DNA of 25,898 bases from Bacteroidales bacterium (lineage in GTDB: Bacteria > Bacteroidota > Bacteroidia > Bacteroidales > UBA932), in contig JABUTQ010000135.1 in assembly GCA_021443605.1 (NCBI GenBank), positions 1 through 25,898 on the forward strand, written 5' to 3'. Position 1 is the first letter of the stretch. Each line of letters opens with the position of its first letter. Under the pieces are notes generated by a model that was not told the DNA's origin, searched no databases, and was given only the letters and a program-made list of their open reading frames with translations. Shown in pieces: positions 6,402 through 14,027 of this stretch. Made by a program: the position numbers and the translations under genes.

Positions 6402-7928
6402 CTATTTGAAAACAGAATAGGCAAAGACAATCTTGGGGGCACGCTCCGCACCGTTGCCGTTGATTCGTCCCATAGAGTAGTAGTAACAGTCGGCATAGTA
6501 GTATGTCTGGCTGCTCGAACTTGAATTGTAATAGTTGTAATAATTGTAGTAATTATTATAATAACTGCTGCCGTAACCATATCCACCATACCCATAGCCA
6601 TAACCGTATGGATCGTAATAATAGTTGTAATTATTGTAATAATCTGATGAGCTGGAAGATGAAGTGGTATATTCGTAGGGAGAAATCAACCATAAATCAT
6701 CGGTTTCATCTATTTTGTCATCGGTAAGCAAGTCCTGAACATAGTCTGTAATGTCAGGCCTGTAGTATTTGAGGGATCTGTTTATCGTGCCGTGATCGTA
6801 TTCTGAACTGTAGATGGTGGCAAGAAGGCTGTAACGATGTCCCTTTCCGGTGAGAGTATCCCTAAGGCAGGGATAGAGAGCGGACGGATAAGTGTCCATT
6901 TCGTCCAAATCGTCGGGGAACTCGAATGGAAGTTCAAGCGACACGCGGGAGAAAAGGACATTCTTCAAATCTATCCCCTTGTCCGCTGCCCATTTCTCAA
7001 AAACTTTCTTGATGTCCTTTGCCGAGATATGAGGTTTTACGCCTGCAAGTCCCTCATAATAAAGCGTTTTCAAATTGTTGTCCGAACCTACCTCAAACTT
7101 TTTCCTGTCCTGCTCGATTCGCTGGATTGCAAGGCCATCAGTACCGCCGAAGGCCAATACGATAGTGGTATCCCTCTTGCGACCGGCTGCATTTGTCGAG
7201 TTGTAAGTGAAGACGACGCCCGCCTCGGAGAAGTAGTTGATGCGGCCTCCTTCATATCCCTCCATCGGCTCGTCCATCTCAAGGTAAAGTCCGGGGATTT
7301 TCTTCACGAGAAGGGAGGCAGTGTCAAGCTCGGCCTGTGTGAGAGTAAAGAATTTACTTCCGAAACTCTCTGAAAGATTGATGGTTATTTCCGAATCTCC
7401 AAAATATACCACGCTTTCCGTATTGATTGGAGTGTGATCGTAACTGTCATCCGTGATGGCACTGCAGTAGATATCGTCTGCAGTAAGAGCCTTCTTCAAA
7501 GGATAGACCGTGATGTTCTGAGGTATCGCCTGTTGCCCCTCGGCAAAAGTAGTGTACTCCTGCAGAGAAAAATACAAATACATCGAAACAAATTTGGGAT
7601 CCGTGCCGAACGGATTTGACTTTGACACGGAATCAGCATCGAAAGTGACCGACCCGGCAAGGCCAATCTTTGTAAGACCGAATGTCTCGTTTATATTGTT
7701 GCCGAGCATAAAATAGTACGAGGTGGATTGTATGCTGTCGGAAGCCCTCATCCCCACAGGGACCTTGAGACTTTCATACGCAATTGTAAGATCCTGATCC
7801 GCAGGAACAAAGAAACCGCCGACCGTCCTGTCGTTATTTACGCAAGAGACCAAAAGCAATATCGGCAGGAGAAATATGCTAACCCTTCTTAGAAACATCA
7901 GATGATAAAATTTGTTCATAAAAGACAT
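6402..7928 (-). CDS. DUF4270-family lipoprotein with Tyr/Asn/Gly-rich C-terminal tract
   Basis: Predicted lipoprotein of the Bacteroidetes family DUF4270, function unknown. The signal peptide ends FLLPILLLVSC and is followed by NNDRTVGGFFVP, typical of the family. The start is uncertain: ATG at 7928 has AGGA at a fitting distance; ATGs at 7919 (MNKFYH) and 7898 (MFLRRV) are alternatives. All overlap the end of the upstream GlgA-like gene. The C-terminal part (DNA about 6480-6670) is a low-complexity run rich in Tyr, Asn, Gly and Ser, including YGYGYGYGGYGYG and NNYYNYYNYYN, inserted just before a well-folded looking end (RAPKIVFAYSVFK). Pairing with the GlgA-like gene is also known in Bacteroides. 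Confidence 0.82.
   Translation of the reverse strand: MSFMNKFYHLMFLRRVSIFLLPILLLVSCVNNDRTVGGFFVPADQDLTIAYESLKVPVGMRASDSIQSTSYYFMLGNNINETFGLTKIGLAGSVTFDADSVSKSNPFGTDPKFVSMYLYFSLQEYTTFAEGQQAIPQNITVYPLKKALTADDIYCSAITDDSYDHTPINTESVVYFGDSEITINLSESFGSKFFTLTQAELDTASLLVKKIPGLYLEMDEPMEGYEGGRINYFSEAGVVFTYNSTNAAGRKRDTTIVLAFGGTDGLAIQRIEQDRKKFEVGSDNNLKTLYYEGLAGVKPHISAKDIKKVFEKWAADKGIDLKNVLFSRVSLELPFEFPDDLDEMDTYPSALYPCLRDTLTGKGHRYSLLATIYSSEYDHGTINRSLKYYRPDITDYVQDLLTDDKIDETDDLWLISPYEYTTSSSSSSDYYNNYNYYYDPYGYGYGYGGYGYGSSYYNNYYNYYNYYNSSSSSQTYYYADCYYYSMGRINGNGAERAPKIVFAYSVFK
6480..6670 (-). repeat. low-complexity Tyr/Asn/Gly/Ser coding tract
   Basis: About 60 codons near the 3' end of the DUF4270 gene, almost entirely Tyr, Asn, Gly and Ser. 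Order: a poly-Ser stretch, a YN run, a YG run, a second YN run, a second poly-Ser stretch, then YYY clusters. Codons are mixed (TAT/TAC, AAT/AAC), so it is maintained as a protein-level repeat and is not a pure DNA microsatellite. Confidence 0.85.
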
Positions 7929-8718
7929 TGTAATCCTGTATGTAGGCGTTATCATCCTTTGAAATCGGTTTGCTTTCAAGCAAAGGAAGATTTCTCTCTG
8001 TGACATAGCGACTTATCTCCTCTGGTATTTGGGGAGCAGCCTTGATGATGCCGTCCGCATAACGGATAGCGAGTTTTGCAAGATTTATGCCATCGGGGGA
8101 GGCCATCACATCGAGATCCTGATTCGATATGTTCTCAAATTTTATCTTTTGCCTGATATTTTCATCAAGTGAGAAATCGGAGTCGTCATAAAGCGAAATC
8201 ACAACCTTGCTGTCTGAAAAGATTGGATCTGCGTGATACGCCTTTTTGAGATAGAGAGGAAGAACATGGGTAATCCACCCCTGGCAATGGACAATATCGG
8301 GCTTCCAACGAAGCTTCTTTACCGTTTCCAACACCCCACGGGCAAAAAATATCGCCCTCTCGTCATTATCCCCGAAGAAATTGCCCTCTGCATCGGAATA
8401 GACTGCCTTACGATGGAAATAGTCCTCATTATCAATGAAATAGACCTGCATTCTTGCAGATGATATGGATGCCACTTTGATAATAAGCGGACGATCTACA
8501 TCGTCAATCACGATATTCATACCTGAAAGACGGATAACCTCGTGCAGCTGATTTCGCCTTTCGTTGATATTTCCATATCTCGGCATAAATGTACGAATCT
8601 CCTTTCCGCTCTCTTGAATACCCTGCGGCAGGAACCGTCCTGCAATGGCGATATCCGACTCGGCAGAGTATGGAAAAGTCTGCGAGTTTACAAAAAGGAT
8701 TCTAATCGGTTCGCTCAT
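7879..8718 (-). CDS. GlgA-like protein: GT5 N-terminal domain only
   Basis: Related to glycogen/starch synthases (GT5) but only 279 aa, against about 480 for a full synthase. It opens SEPIRILFVNSQTFPYSAES and keeps the Rossmann-like N-terminal domain with PDIVHCQGWITHVLPLYLKK at about residues 140-160, corresponding to the synthase segment around DWQT. The ADP-glucose-binding K-x-G-G-L near the N-terminus is absent (the equivalent is FPYSAESD), and the C-terminal GT-B half is missing. It may therefore have no synthase activity. ATG at 8718 is preferred to the in-frame TTG at 8727. Such short GlgA proteins are common in Bacteroidales, usually near panC and DUF4270; here panC is absent and a GH109 gene is divergent. 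Confidence 0.75.
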   Translation of the reverse strand: MSEPIRILFVNSQTFPYSAESDIAIAGRFLPQGIQESGKEIRTFMPRYGNINERRNQLHEVIRLSGMNIVIDDVDRPLIIKVASISSARMQVYFIDNEDYFHRKAVYSDAEGNFFGDNDERAIFFARGVLETVKKLRWKPDIVHCQGWITHVLPLYLKKAYHADPIFSDSKVVISLYDDSDFSLDENIRQKIKFENISNQDLDVMASPDGINLAKLAIRYADGIIKAAPQIPEEISRYVTERNLPLLESKPISKDDNAYIQDYNVFYEQILSSDVSKKG

Positions 8719-8752
8719 AATACTCAAACTACATTTTAGGGCAAATTCATCA

Positions 8753-8760
8753 CAAAGATA
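8753..8760 (-). promoter_or_regulatory. -7 box for the GlgA-like/DUF4270 operon
   Basis: Reads TATCTTTG on the minus strand, a perfect TAnnTTTG match, 34 nt upstream of the ATG at 8718. It forms a 9-bp inverted repeat with the plus-strand box at 8773-8781. No clear -33 TTG is seen. Confidence 0.65.
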
Positions 8761-8773
8761 ATAACTTTTTATT

Positions 8774-8781
8774 TATCTTTG
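8774..8781 (+). promoter_or_regulatory. -7 box for the GH109/kinase operon
   Basis: TATCTTTG on the plus strand, a perfect TAnnTTTG match, 35 nt upstream of the ATG at 8817. Its -33 position would fall on the opposing -7 box at 8753-8760, so the two promoters overlap. Confidence 0.65.
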
Positions 8782-8816
8782 CTATATGTTTGTCACAAAT
8801 AACAAAAAAAATCATT

Positions 8817-10265
8817 ATGAAGCACTATAAATCACACTTTTATGCTCTGATTTGCCTATTTTTCGCAACCAATGCATTGTTTGTGTCCTGCAATCAAAAC
8901 ACCGGAATTTCAGGCACCAGTCTTCCGGCCAGAATAGAAAACGGAATGATTGTTTTTGACGAACCTCACCGCGCCGCGGGGCAGCAAAGTATGCTCCAGT
9001 TTGCGGCAGACCCGATACCGGTGGTGCGGGTAGGATTCGTGGGACTCGGAATGCGGGGCCCGGATGCAGTGGAAAGGTTCTGCCATATTGACGGTACAAG
9101 TGTCGTAGCCCTTTGCGACAAATATGAGGACAGGGCCGTGGCCTGCCAGAAGATACTCTCCGGCGCCGGGCGTCCCGAAGCTGCTGTTTACAGCGGCAAC
9201 GAGGGGTACAAGGAGCTCTGCGAAAGGGATGACATCGACCTTGTGTATATCTGCACCAACTGGCAGATGCACGTGCCGGTGGCGCTCTATGCACTCGAAC
9301 ACGGCAAGCACGTGGCAATAGAGGTGCCGAGTGCAACCACCATCGAGGATTGCTGGAAACTCGTGGATGCATCCGAGCGCAACCGCAAACATTGTATGAT
9401 TCTCGAAAACTGCTGCTACGATTTCTTTGAGATGACAGCCCTGAACATGGCCCAGCACGGAGTGTTTGGGGAGATTCTCCACGTAGAGGGAGCCTATATC
9501 CACAATCTTGAACCTTTCTGGAAGCATTATGCCGACAACTGGCGTTTGGAATACAACCAGCAGCACGACGGAGACCAATATTCCACACACGGATATGGCC
9601 CTGATTGTCAAGTACTTGATATTCACAGAGGTGATAAGCTGAACTATCTTGTGTCTATGAGCACCAAATCCGTCAACGGAAAGAAGAGAGCAAAGGAAAT
9701 AATGAATACGGAAGAGTTTGCCCAGGGCGACCACATCTGCACCCTCGTAAAGACAGAGAAAGGCAAGACCATCTCCATCCAGCACAACACTTTCTCTTAT
9801 CGCCCATACAATCGTCTGTATCAAATCACCGGCAGCGACGGGTTTGCAAACAAATACCCTTCGGAAGGGTTTACTTTCAAGCCGGACAATCTGGGAGACC
9901 AGGCAGATGGACAAGTTCCTGACATAGAGAATCTTAACATTCACGGGTTCGCCCCTGCGGATGTTGTTGCAAAAATGAAGGAGATTTACAGACATCCTTT
10001 CGAGAAGGAGATTGGAATGACTGCAAAGGAAATTGGCGGCCACGGCGGTATGGATTACATAATGGACTGGCGTCTCGTATATTGTCTTCACAACGGGCTC
10101 CCTCTCGACATAGACGTCTATGACACGGCTGAATGGAGCTGTATGGGAGAGCTTACGGAAACTTCCATCCGCAACAACAGTATGCCGGTGAAGGTTCCCG
10201 ATTTCACCAGAGGAGACTGGGACAAGCTTGACGGACTCAAATTCCATTTTGTAAACGAACAATAG
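8817..10265 (+). CDS. GH109-type lipoprotein (NAD-dependent alpha-N-acetylgalactosaminidase family, Gfo/Idh/MocA fold)
   Basis: Gfo/Idh/MocA-fold protein whose motifs match glycoside hydrolase family 109, which cleaves alpha-GalNAc with a tightly bound NAD and an oxidation-elimination mechanism. The ATG at 8817 gives a lipoprotein signal (lipobox FVSC, Cys25); the TTG at 8790 would place extra residues ahead of it. The Rossmann motif VGFVGLGMRG lies near residue 70. Family signatures: TNWQMHVPVALYALEHGKH, MILENCCYDFFE, THGYGP at about 260-265 (conserved His), IHRGDK, and GGHGGMDYIMDWR. At 483 aa it is of normal length. Extracytoplasmic location suggests trimming of host mucin or similar glycans. 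The next gene, 4 nt away, is a sugar-kinase-like protein. Substrate is inferred from family. Confidence 0.85.
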   Translation: MKHYKSHFYALICLFFATNALFVSCNQNTGISGTSLPARIENGMIVFDEPHRAAGQQSMLQFAADPIPVVRVGFVGLGMRGPDAVERFCHIDGTSVVALCDKYEDRAVACQKILSGAGRPEAAVYSGNEGYKELCERDDIDLVYICTNWQMHVPVALYALEHGKHVAIEVPSATTIEDCWKLVDASERNRKHCMILENCCYDFFEMTALNMAQHGVFGEILHVEGAYIHNLEPFWKHYADNWRLEYNQQHDGDQYSTHGYGPDCQVLDIHRGDKLNYLVSMSTKSVNGKKRAKEIMNTEEFAQGDHICTLVKTEKGKTISIQHNTFSYRPYNRLYQITGSDGFANKYPSEGFTFKPDNLGDQADGQVPDIENLNIHGFAPADVVAKMKEIYRHPFEKEIGMTAKEIGGHGGMDYIMDWRLVYCLHNGLPLDIDVYDTAEWSCMGELTETSIRNNSMPVKVPDFTRGDWDKLDGLKFHFVNEQ

Positions 10266-10269
10266 CTAT

Positions 10270-11367
10270 ATGTCATACAACGAGGTGTTTTTAAAAGAGA
10301 TTGCCGGACAATTTATTCCGTGCGAAATCATTGATTCCGTGAAGCCGCTCGGAGAGGGATTCATCAACGATACCTTCACCGTAAAGACCATTGGAAGCAC
10401 TCCGGATTATATCCTTCAGAGGAAAAACAAGAATATCTTTCCCGATGTCCCTGCGATGATGGACAACATCGTAAGGGTGACCGCCCATCTCAAAAAGAGA
10501 GTGGCGGCACAAGGGGGAAATCCTGAAAGAGAGGTACTTACGGTCATAAACGCCAAAGATGGCAAGCCCTATTTCCAGGATGGGAACGAAGAATTCTGGG
10601 CTGTTTGCGTATTCATTTCAGACTCTTTGACATACGACCGTGCCGACACTCCCGAACTTGCATACAAAGGGGGCGTGGGGATTGGGCGTTTTCAGAGCCT
10701 CCTTTCAGACTTCAACGAACCTCTTGCTGAAGTAATCAAAGGATTCCACAACATCAGATGGCGCTTTGCCCAGTGGGACGAGGCCGTAAAGAGGGATGCT
10801 GCCGGCCGTGTGTCAAGCCTTGCCACTGAAATTGGCTGGATTGAGAGCCGCCGCGAGGAGATGCTGCGATTCTGGAGCCTTGTCGAAAATGGAACCATCC
10901 CTATGCGCGTGTCCCACAACGACACGAAACTCAGCAATATCCTTTTCGACAAAAACGGCAACGTGCTATGCGTGATAGACTTGGATACTATGATGAGCAG
11001 TACATCCCTCAACGATTTCGGTGATGCAATCCGATCATACACAAACACCGGAGCCGAGGACGACAAAGACCTGAACCGCGTGTCGATGAGTATGGAGATT
11101 TTCAGGGCATACACTGAAGGATATTTGAGTGAGCGCAAGAACTCTATGACGGAGAGCGAGTTGGAGTGGCTTGCCTTCTCCGCAAAGTATATCACCTACG
11201 AACAAGTGCTCCGCTTTTTGATGGACTATATCGACGGGGACACATATTACAGGATTCACTATCCTGAGCACAATCTTGTGCGCACGCACGCGCAATTCAA
11301 ACTGCTTCAAAGTATGGAGGAGCAATTTGAGCAGATGAAGCGGACAGTGAAAGAAATTGTGCGTTAA
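10270..11367 (+). CDS. aminoglycoside-phosphotransferase-fold kinase, probable N-acetylhexosamine 1-kinase
   Basis: Cytoplasmic 365 aa protein of the APH/choline-kinase fold. The N-lobe has GEGFINDTFTV and YILQRKN, whose lysine is the likely ATP contact. The catalytic loop is H216-N-D218-T-K-L-S-N223 (HxDxxxxN) and the metal-binding aspartate is D237 in VIDLDT. These features match the NahK-like kinases that phosphorylate GlcNAc/GalNAc at C1. It starts 4 nt after the GH109 gene, so the pair could release and then phosphorylate GalNAc. An uptake transporter is not in the window. Specificity is inferred; it could act on another aminosugar or alcohol. Confidence 0.75.
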   Translation: MSYNEVFLKEIAGQFIPCEIIDSVKPLGEGFINDTFTVKTIGSTPDYILQRKNKNIFPDVPAMMDNIVRVTAHLKKRVAAQGGNPEREVLTVINAKDGKPYFQDGNEEFWAVCVFISDSLTYDRADTPELAYKGGVGIGRFQSLLSDFNEPLAEVIKGFHNIRWRFAQWDEAVKRDAAGRVSSLATEIGWIESRREEMLRFWSLVENGTIPMRVSHNDTKLSNILFDKNGNVLCVIDLDTMMSSTSLNDFGDAIRSYTNTGAEDDKDLNRVSMSMEIFRAYTEGYLSERKNSMTESELEWLAFSAKYITYEQVLRFLMDYIDGDTYYRIHYPEHNLVRTHAQFKLLQSMEEQFEQMKRTVKEIVR

Positions 11368-11382
11368 GTCACGGATTCTGAT

Positions 11383-11390
11383 TATTTTTG
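11383..11390 (+). promoter_or_regulatory. possible -7 box for ftsX
   Basis: TATTTTTG fits TAnnTTTG in the 30-nt gap after the kinase gene and ends only 7 nt before the ftsX ATG at 11398. The best TTG upstream is 23 nt away, rather far. If used, the message would be nearly leaderless. Confidence 0.4.
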
Positions 11391-11397
11391 CGTTATT

Positions 11398-12279
11398 ATG
11401 CAGAACAAGCAGGAAAAGAAGATAATTTTCAGAAGGATGGTGCGGTCTTACCTTTCATCGGTAATCAGCATCAGTCTGGTATTGTTTCTGGTGGGGGCGG
11501 TGAGTTTCTTCGCAGCCAACACGAGCAATGTCTCCAACTACTTCAAAGAGAACGCAATAGTCTCTGTAATCCTCTCGCCTACAGCCACTGAAAAGGAGGG
11601 GCAGGAGCTTTGCAAGAAGCTTCAGGAAAGGGAAGACGTCAAATCTGCAAAATATATATCCAAGGAAGATGGAGAAAAGGAGATGGAAGAGATGCTTGGA
11701 AAAGATTTCCTGAATGTCTTTGAAGTGAACCCTATTCCGATATCCATCGACCTGAATGTCAAGGGGGAATATTTTACCGAGGAGGGATTTGACAAATTGA
11801 AGCGGGAGATAGGCAAGCTCCCATCGGTGAGAGAGGTGACCTATCAGGAGTCGCTTGTCGAGGCGCTGAATTCCAATCTCGAGAAGATAGTCTTGATTAT
11901 TCTTGTGATAATTGCCGGCCTTCTTGCAATATCATTTGTCCTAATCGGCAACACTATGAGGCTGAGCGTCTATGCCAAGCGCTTCACTATCCACACGATG
12001 AGGCTGGTGGGTGCACAGCGCAGTTTCATCTGCAAGCCGTTCCTCAGACAGGCTGCGATTCAGGGGATGATTTCCGCCGCCATAGCCGATATCCTGCTGC
12101 TGCTTGCATTGAAAAAGATGAACAGCGAATTCGGCAATTTGTTTACGATTTTTGACAGCAACGTGGTGTATGCTGTGCTGATTGGCGTTTTTGTTACCGG
12201 AATCGTCATCTGTGCCGGAGTTTCATGGGTAGTGGTAAACAAACTGGCATACATTTCTAAAGACGAATTATATTATTAA
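11398..12279 (+). CDS. ftsX: cell-division protein FtsX
   Basis: Inner-membrane subunit of the FtsEX complex, which couples septal division to peptidoglycan hydrolase activation. The 293 aa protein has the FtsX layout: a cytoplasmic N-terminus, a first membrane helix at about residues 21-40 (VISISLVLFLVGAVSFF), a periplasmic domain with VSVILSP and the SVREVTYQES segment, then three further membrane helices. The conserved NTMRLSVYAKRFTIHTMRLVGA stretch lies at about 184-205. ftsE is not adjacent, which is common in Bacteroidetes. It is followed by a DUF3098 gene after 13 nt, in an envelope-gene operon. Confidence 0.92.
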   Translation: MQNKQEKKIIFRRMVRSYLSSVISISLVLFLVGAVSFFAANTSNVSNYFKENAIVSVILSPTATEKEGQELCKKLQEREDVKSAKYISKEDGEKEMEEMLGKDFLNVFEVNPIPISIDLNVKGEYFTEEGFDKLKREIGKLPSVREVTYQESLVEALNSNLEKIVLIILVIIAGLLAISFVLIGNTMRLSVYAKRFTIHTMRLVGAQRSFICKPFLRQAAIQGMISAAIADILLLLALKKMNSEFGNLFTIFDSNVVYAVLIGVFVTGIVICAGVSWVVVNKLAYISKDELYY

Positions 12280-12292
12280 CAATCAAACAGAT

Positions 12293-12523
12293 ATGAGTAA
12301 TTTTTCAGTTTCTCCCAAAGGTGTAAGACTAATTTTGGTCGGGCTTATCGTTATGGTTTCCGGCTATATCCTGATGATTGGAGGAGGGAGCGGCAGCCCT
12401 GATACCTTCAGCGAGGAGATGTTTGATTTCAGGAGAATGGTCCTTTCTCCCATGCTTGTCATTCTCGGAATCGTTTTCGTGATAATCGCCATAATGCGCA
12501 AGCCAAACGATGAGCAGAAATGA
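12293..12523 (+). CDS. DUF3098 small membrane protein
   Basis: 76 aa protein with two membrane helices (about residues 12-29 and 51-68) separated by a short loop with GGGSGSPDTFSEEMFDFRR. Matches DUF3098, a Bacteroidetes-specific family of unknown function typically encoded between ftsX and uppP, as here. Its stop overlaps the uppP start (ATGA, 4 nt), suggesting translational coupling. A helper role in division or undecaprenyl metabolism is only inferred from position. Confidence 0.85.
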   Translation: MSNFSVSPKGVRLILVGLIVMVSGYILMIGGGSGSPDTFSEEMFDFRRMVLSPMLVILGIVFVIIAIMRKPNDEQK

Positions 12524-13302
12524 GTTGGTTTGAAGCAATCGTTCTCGGTCTGGTTCAAGGACTTACCGAATTTCTCCCTGTGAGCAGCAGTGGGCATCTG
12601 GTGATAGCAAAGGAGCTTTTCGGCATCGAGACGGCAGACATATCATTTGAGATTGCCGTGCACGCTGCCACAGTGCTGAGTGTAATCATCGTGTTTTGGA
12701 AACAGATAATCAATCTTCTCGCCGGACTTTTCAAGTTCAAATACAACGAGCAGACCAAATATATCCTGATGATTTGCGTATCGATGATACCGGTATTTGT
12801 AGTGGGGATGTTTTTCAAGGATTCAGTCGAGAGCCTCTTCGGCTCGGGACTCTTTACCGTAGGTCTGGCACTTCTTGTGACGGCTATGCTTCTGACTTTC
12901 AGCGAAACAATCAAGACCACTGAAAAGCCTCTGACTTACGGAAGGGCATTTGTTGTCGGTTTGGCTCAGGCAGTTGCAGTGATTCCGGGGCTTTCGCGCT
13001 CCGGCTCCACCATCGCCACGGGGCTTCTGTGCGGGATGAAAAAGAGTGAAGTGACTCAGTTTTCGTTTCTGATGGTACTCGTGCCGATTCTCGGAGAAGC
13101 GTTCCTCGAGTTGTTGGGTGGCGGATTTTCAGCCTCGTCTGTCGGCTCGCTCCCCCTCGCGCTCGGGTTCGTGGCCGCATTCATTTCGGGATTGTTTGCC
13201 TGCAAGTTTATGATTTCGATTGTAAAGAGGGCAAAACTGCGTTGGTTTGCAATCTATTGCGCCATCGTAGGCATTACTTGTCTCATCTTCAACGTATTAT
13301 GA
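12520..13302 (+). CDS. uppP: undecaprenyl-diphosphatase UppP (BacA)
   Basis: Integral membrane phosphatase (260 aa) that recycles undecaprenyl diphosphate to the monophosphate carrier for peptidoglycan and other cell-surface polymers; overproduction gives bacitracin resistance. The two catalytic motifs are present: GLVQGLTEFLPVSSSGH at about residues 11-27 and IPGLSRSGSTIATGL at about 152-166. About seven or eight hydrophobic segments are visible, and the length is typical. Starts at ATG 12520, overlapping DUF3098 by 4 nt, and its own stop overlaps the next gene by 4 nt. In Bacteroides truB usually follows; here an lpxH-like gene does. Confidence 0.96.
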   Translation: MSWFEAIVLGLVQGLTEFLPVSSSGHLVIAKELFGIETADISFEIAVHAATVLSVIIVFWKQIINLLAGLFKFKYNEQTKYILMICVSMIPVFVVGMFFKDSVESLFGSGLFTVGLALLVTAMLLTFSETIKTTEKPLTYGRAFVVGLAQAVAVIPGLSRSGSTIATGLLCGMKKSEVTQFSFLMVLVPILGEAFLELLGGGFSASSVGSLPLALGFVAAFISGLFACKFMISIVKRAKLRWFAIYCAIVGITCLIFNVL

Positions 13303-14021
13303 TTTTGCCAAAGGCAGAATATTTTTTCGTGTCCGACGTCCATCTGAAGGGGTCGGCAGGAAAAACTTCATCTGACGACAAGGAGACCGCAAGATTTCTT
13401 GAGTTTTTGGATTCGCTCCCGTCTTCTGCAAAGGGGCTTTATCTTCTTGGTGATATCTTCGATTTCTGGGTAGATTACAAGTATGTGATTCCCAAGGGGT
13501 TTACCCGTGTACTCGGCAAACTTGCATCCCTTGCGGACAGTGGGCTTGAGGTTCATTTCTTCCCCGGTAATCACGATTGGTGGACATTCGGCTATCTTGA
13601 AACCGAGATTGGGATGAAAGTGCATTACGAGCCGTATGTCACCGAAATATCCGGCAAGAGGGTATTTATGGCACACGGAGATGGCCTCGGATTCAAGACC
13701 GTGATAGATTGTCTTTTCAAAAACAAGGTGTGCATTGCCCTTCTCAAATGCCTCCCATCGCGATGGGTATTTTCATTTGCCCACAAATGGTCCGCAGGCA
13801 GCAGAAACAATACGGCCAAACAAAGCTATGTATTTCAGGGAGAGGAAGATCCGCTATACAAATATGCTGCTGATTATGAAAATAACTCACAGGAAAAAAT
13901 AGATATTTTCGTCTTCGGGCATATCCACAGCCCCGCCCGCATCGCCACGCCGGCAGGGGGAGAACTCATCATCCTCGGCGATTGGCAGAACAACTTCGAG
14001 CAGGCGATATTTACGCTGTAA
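13299..14021 (+). CDS. lpxH: UDP-2,3-diacylglucosamine diphosphatase-like metallophosphoesterase
   Basis: Calcineurin-type metallophosphoesterase of 240 aa, most likely LpxH, which forms lipid X from UDP-2,3-diacyl-GlcN in lipid A synthesis at the inner membrane. Metal-binding motifs: SDVH (12-15), GDIFDFW (51-57), GNHD (90-93), AHGDG (124-128) and GHIH (206-209). An aromatic cap-like insert follows the fourth motif. GNHD rather than GNRD is seen in Bacteroidetes members. The ATG at 13299 overlaps the uppP stop (ATGA); a longer in-frame reading from 13242 runs through the uppP end and is not needed. It ends 6 nt before the convergent ATPase gene. Confidence 0.82.
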   Translation: MILPKAEYFFVSDVHLKGSAGKTSSDDKETARFLEFLDSLPSSAKGLYLLGDIFDFWVDYKYVIPKGFTRVLGKLASLADSGLEVHFFPGNHDWWTFGYLETEIGMKVHYEPYVTEISGKRVFMAHGDGLGFKTVIDCLFKNKVCIALLKCLPSRWVFSFAHKWSAGSRNNTAKQSYVFQGEEDPLYKYAADYENNSQEKIDIFVFGHIHSPARIATPAGGELIILGDWQNNFEQAIFTL

Positions 14022-14027
14022 ACGGTT

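Noticed and set aside
6480..6670. Repetitive DNA as a CRISPR array or microsatellite
   Set aside because: No regular repeat-spacer units; the pattern is in the amino acids, with varying synonymous codons, inside an intact frame.
8910..10262. Long minus-strand open frame (450 codons) opposite the GH109 gene
   Set aside because: It mirrors the codon structure of a clearly recognisable plus-strand enzyme, has no recognisable protein features, and no promoter.
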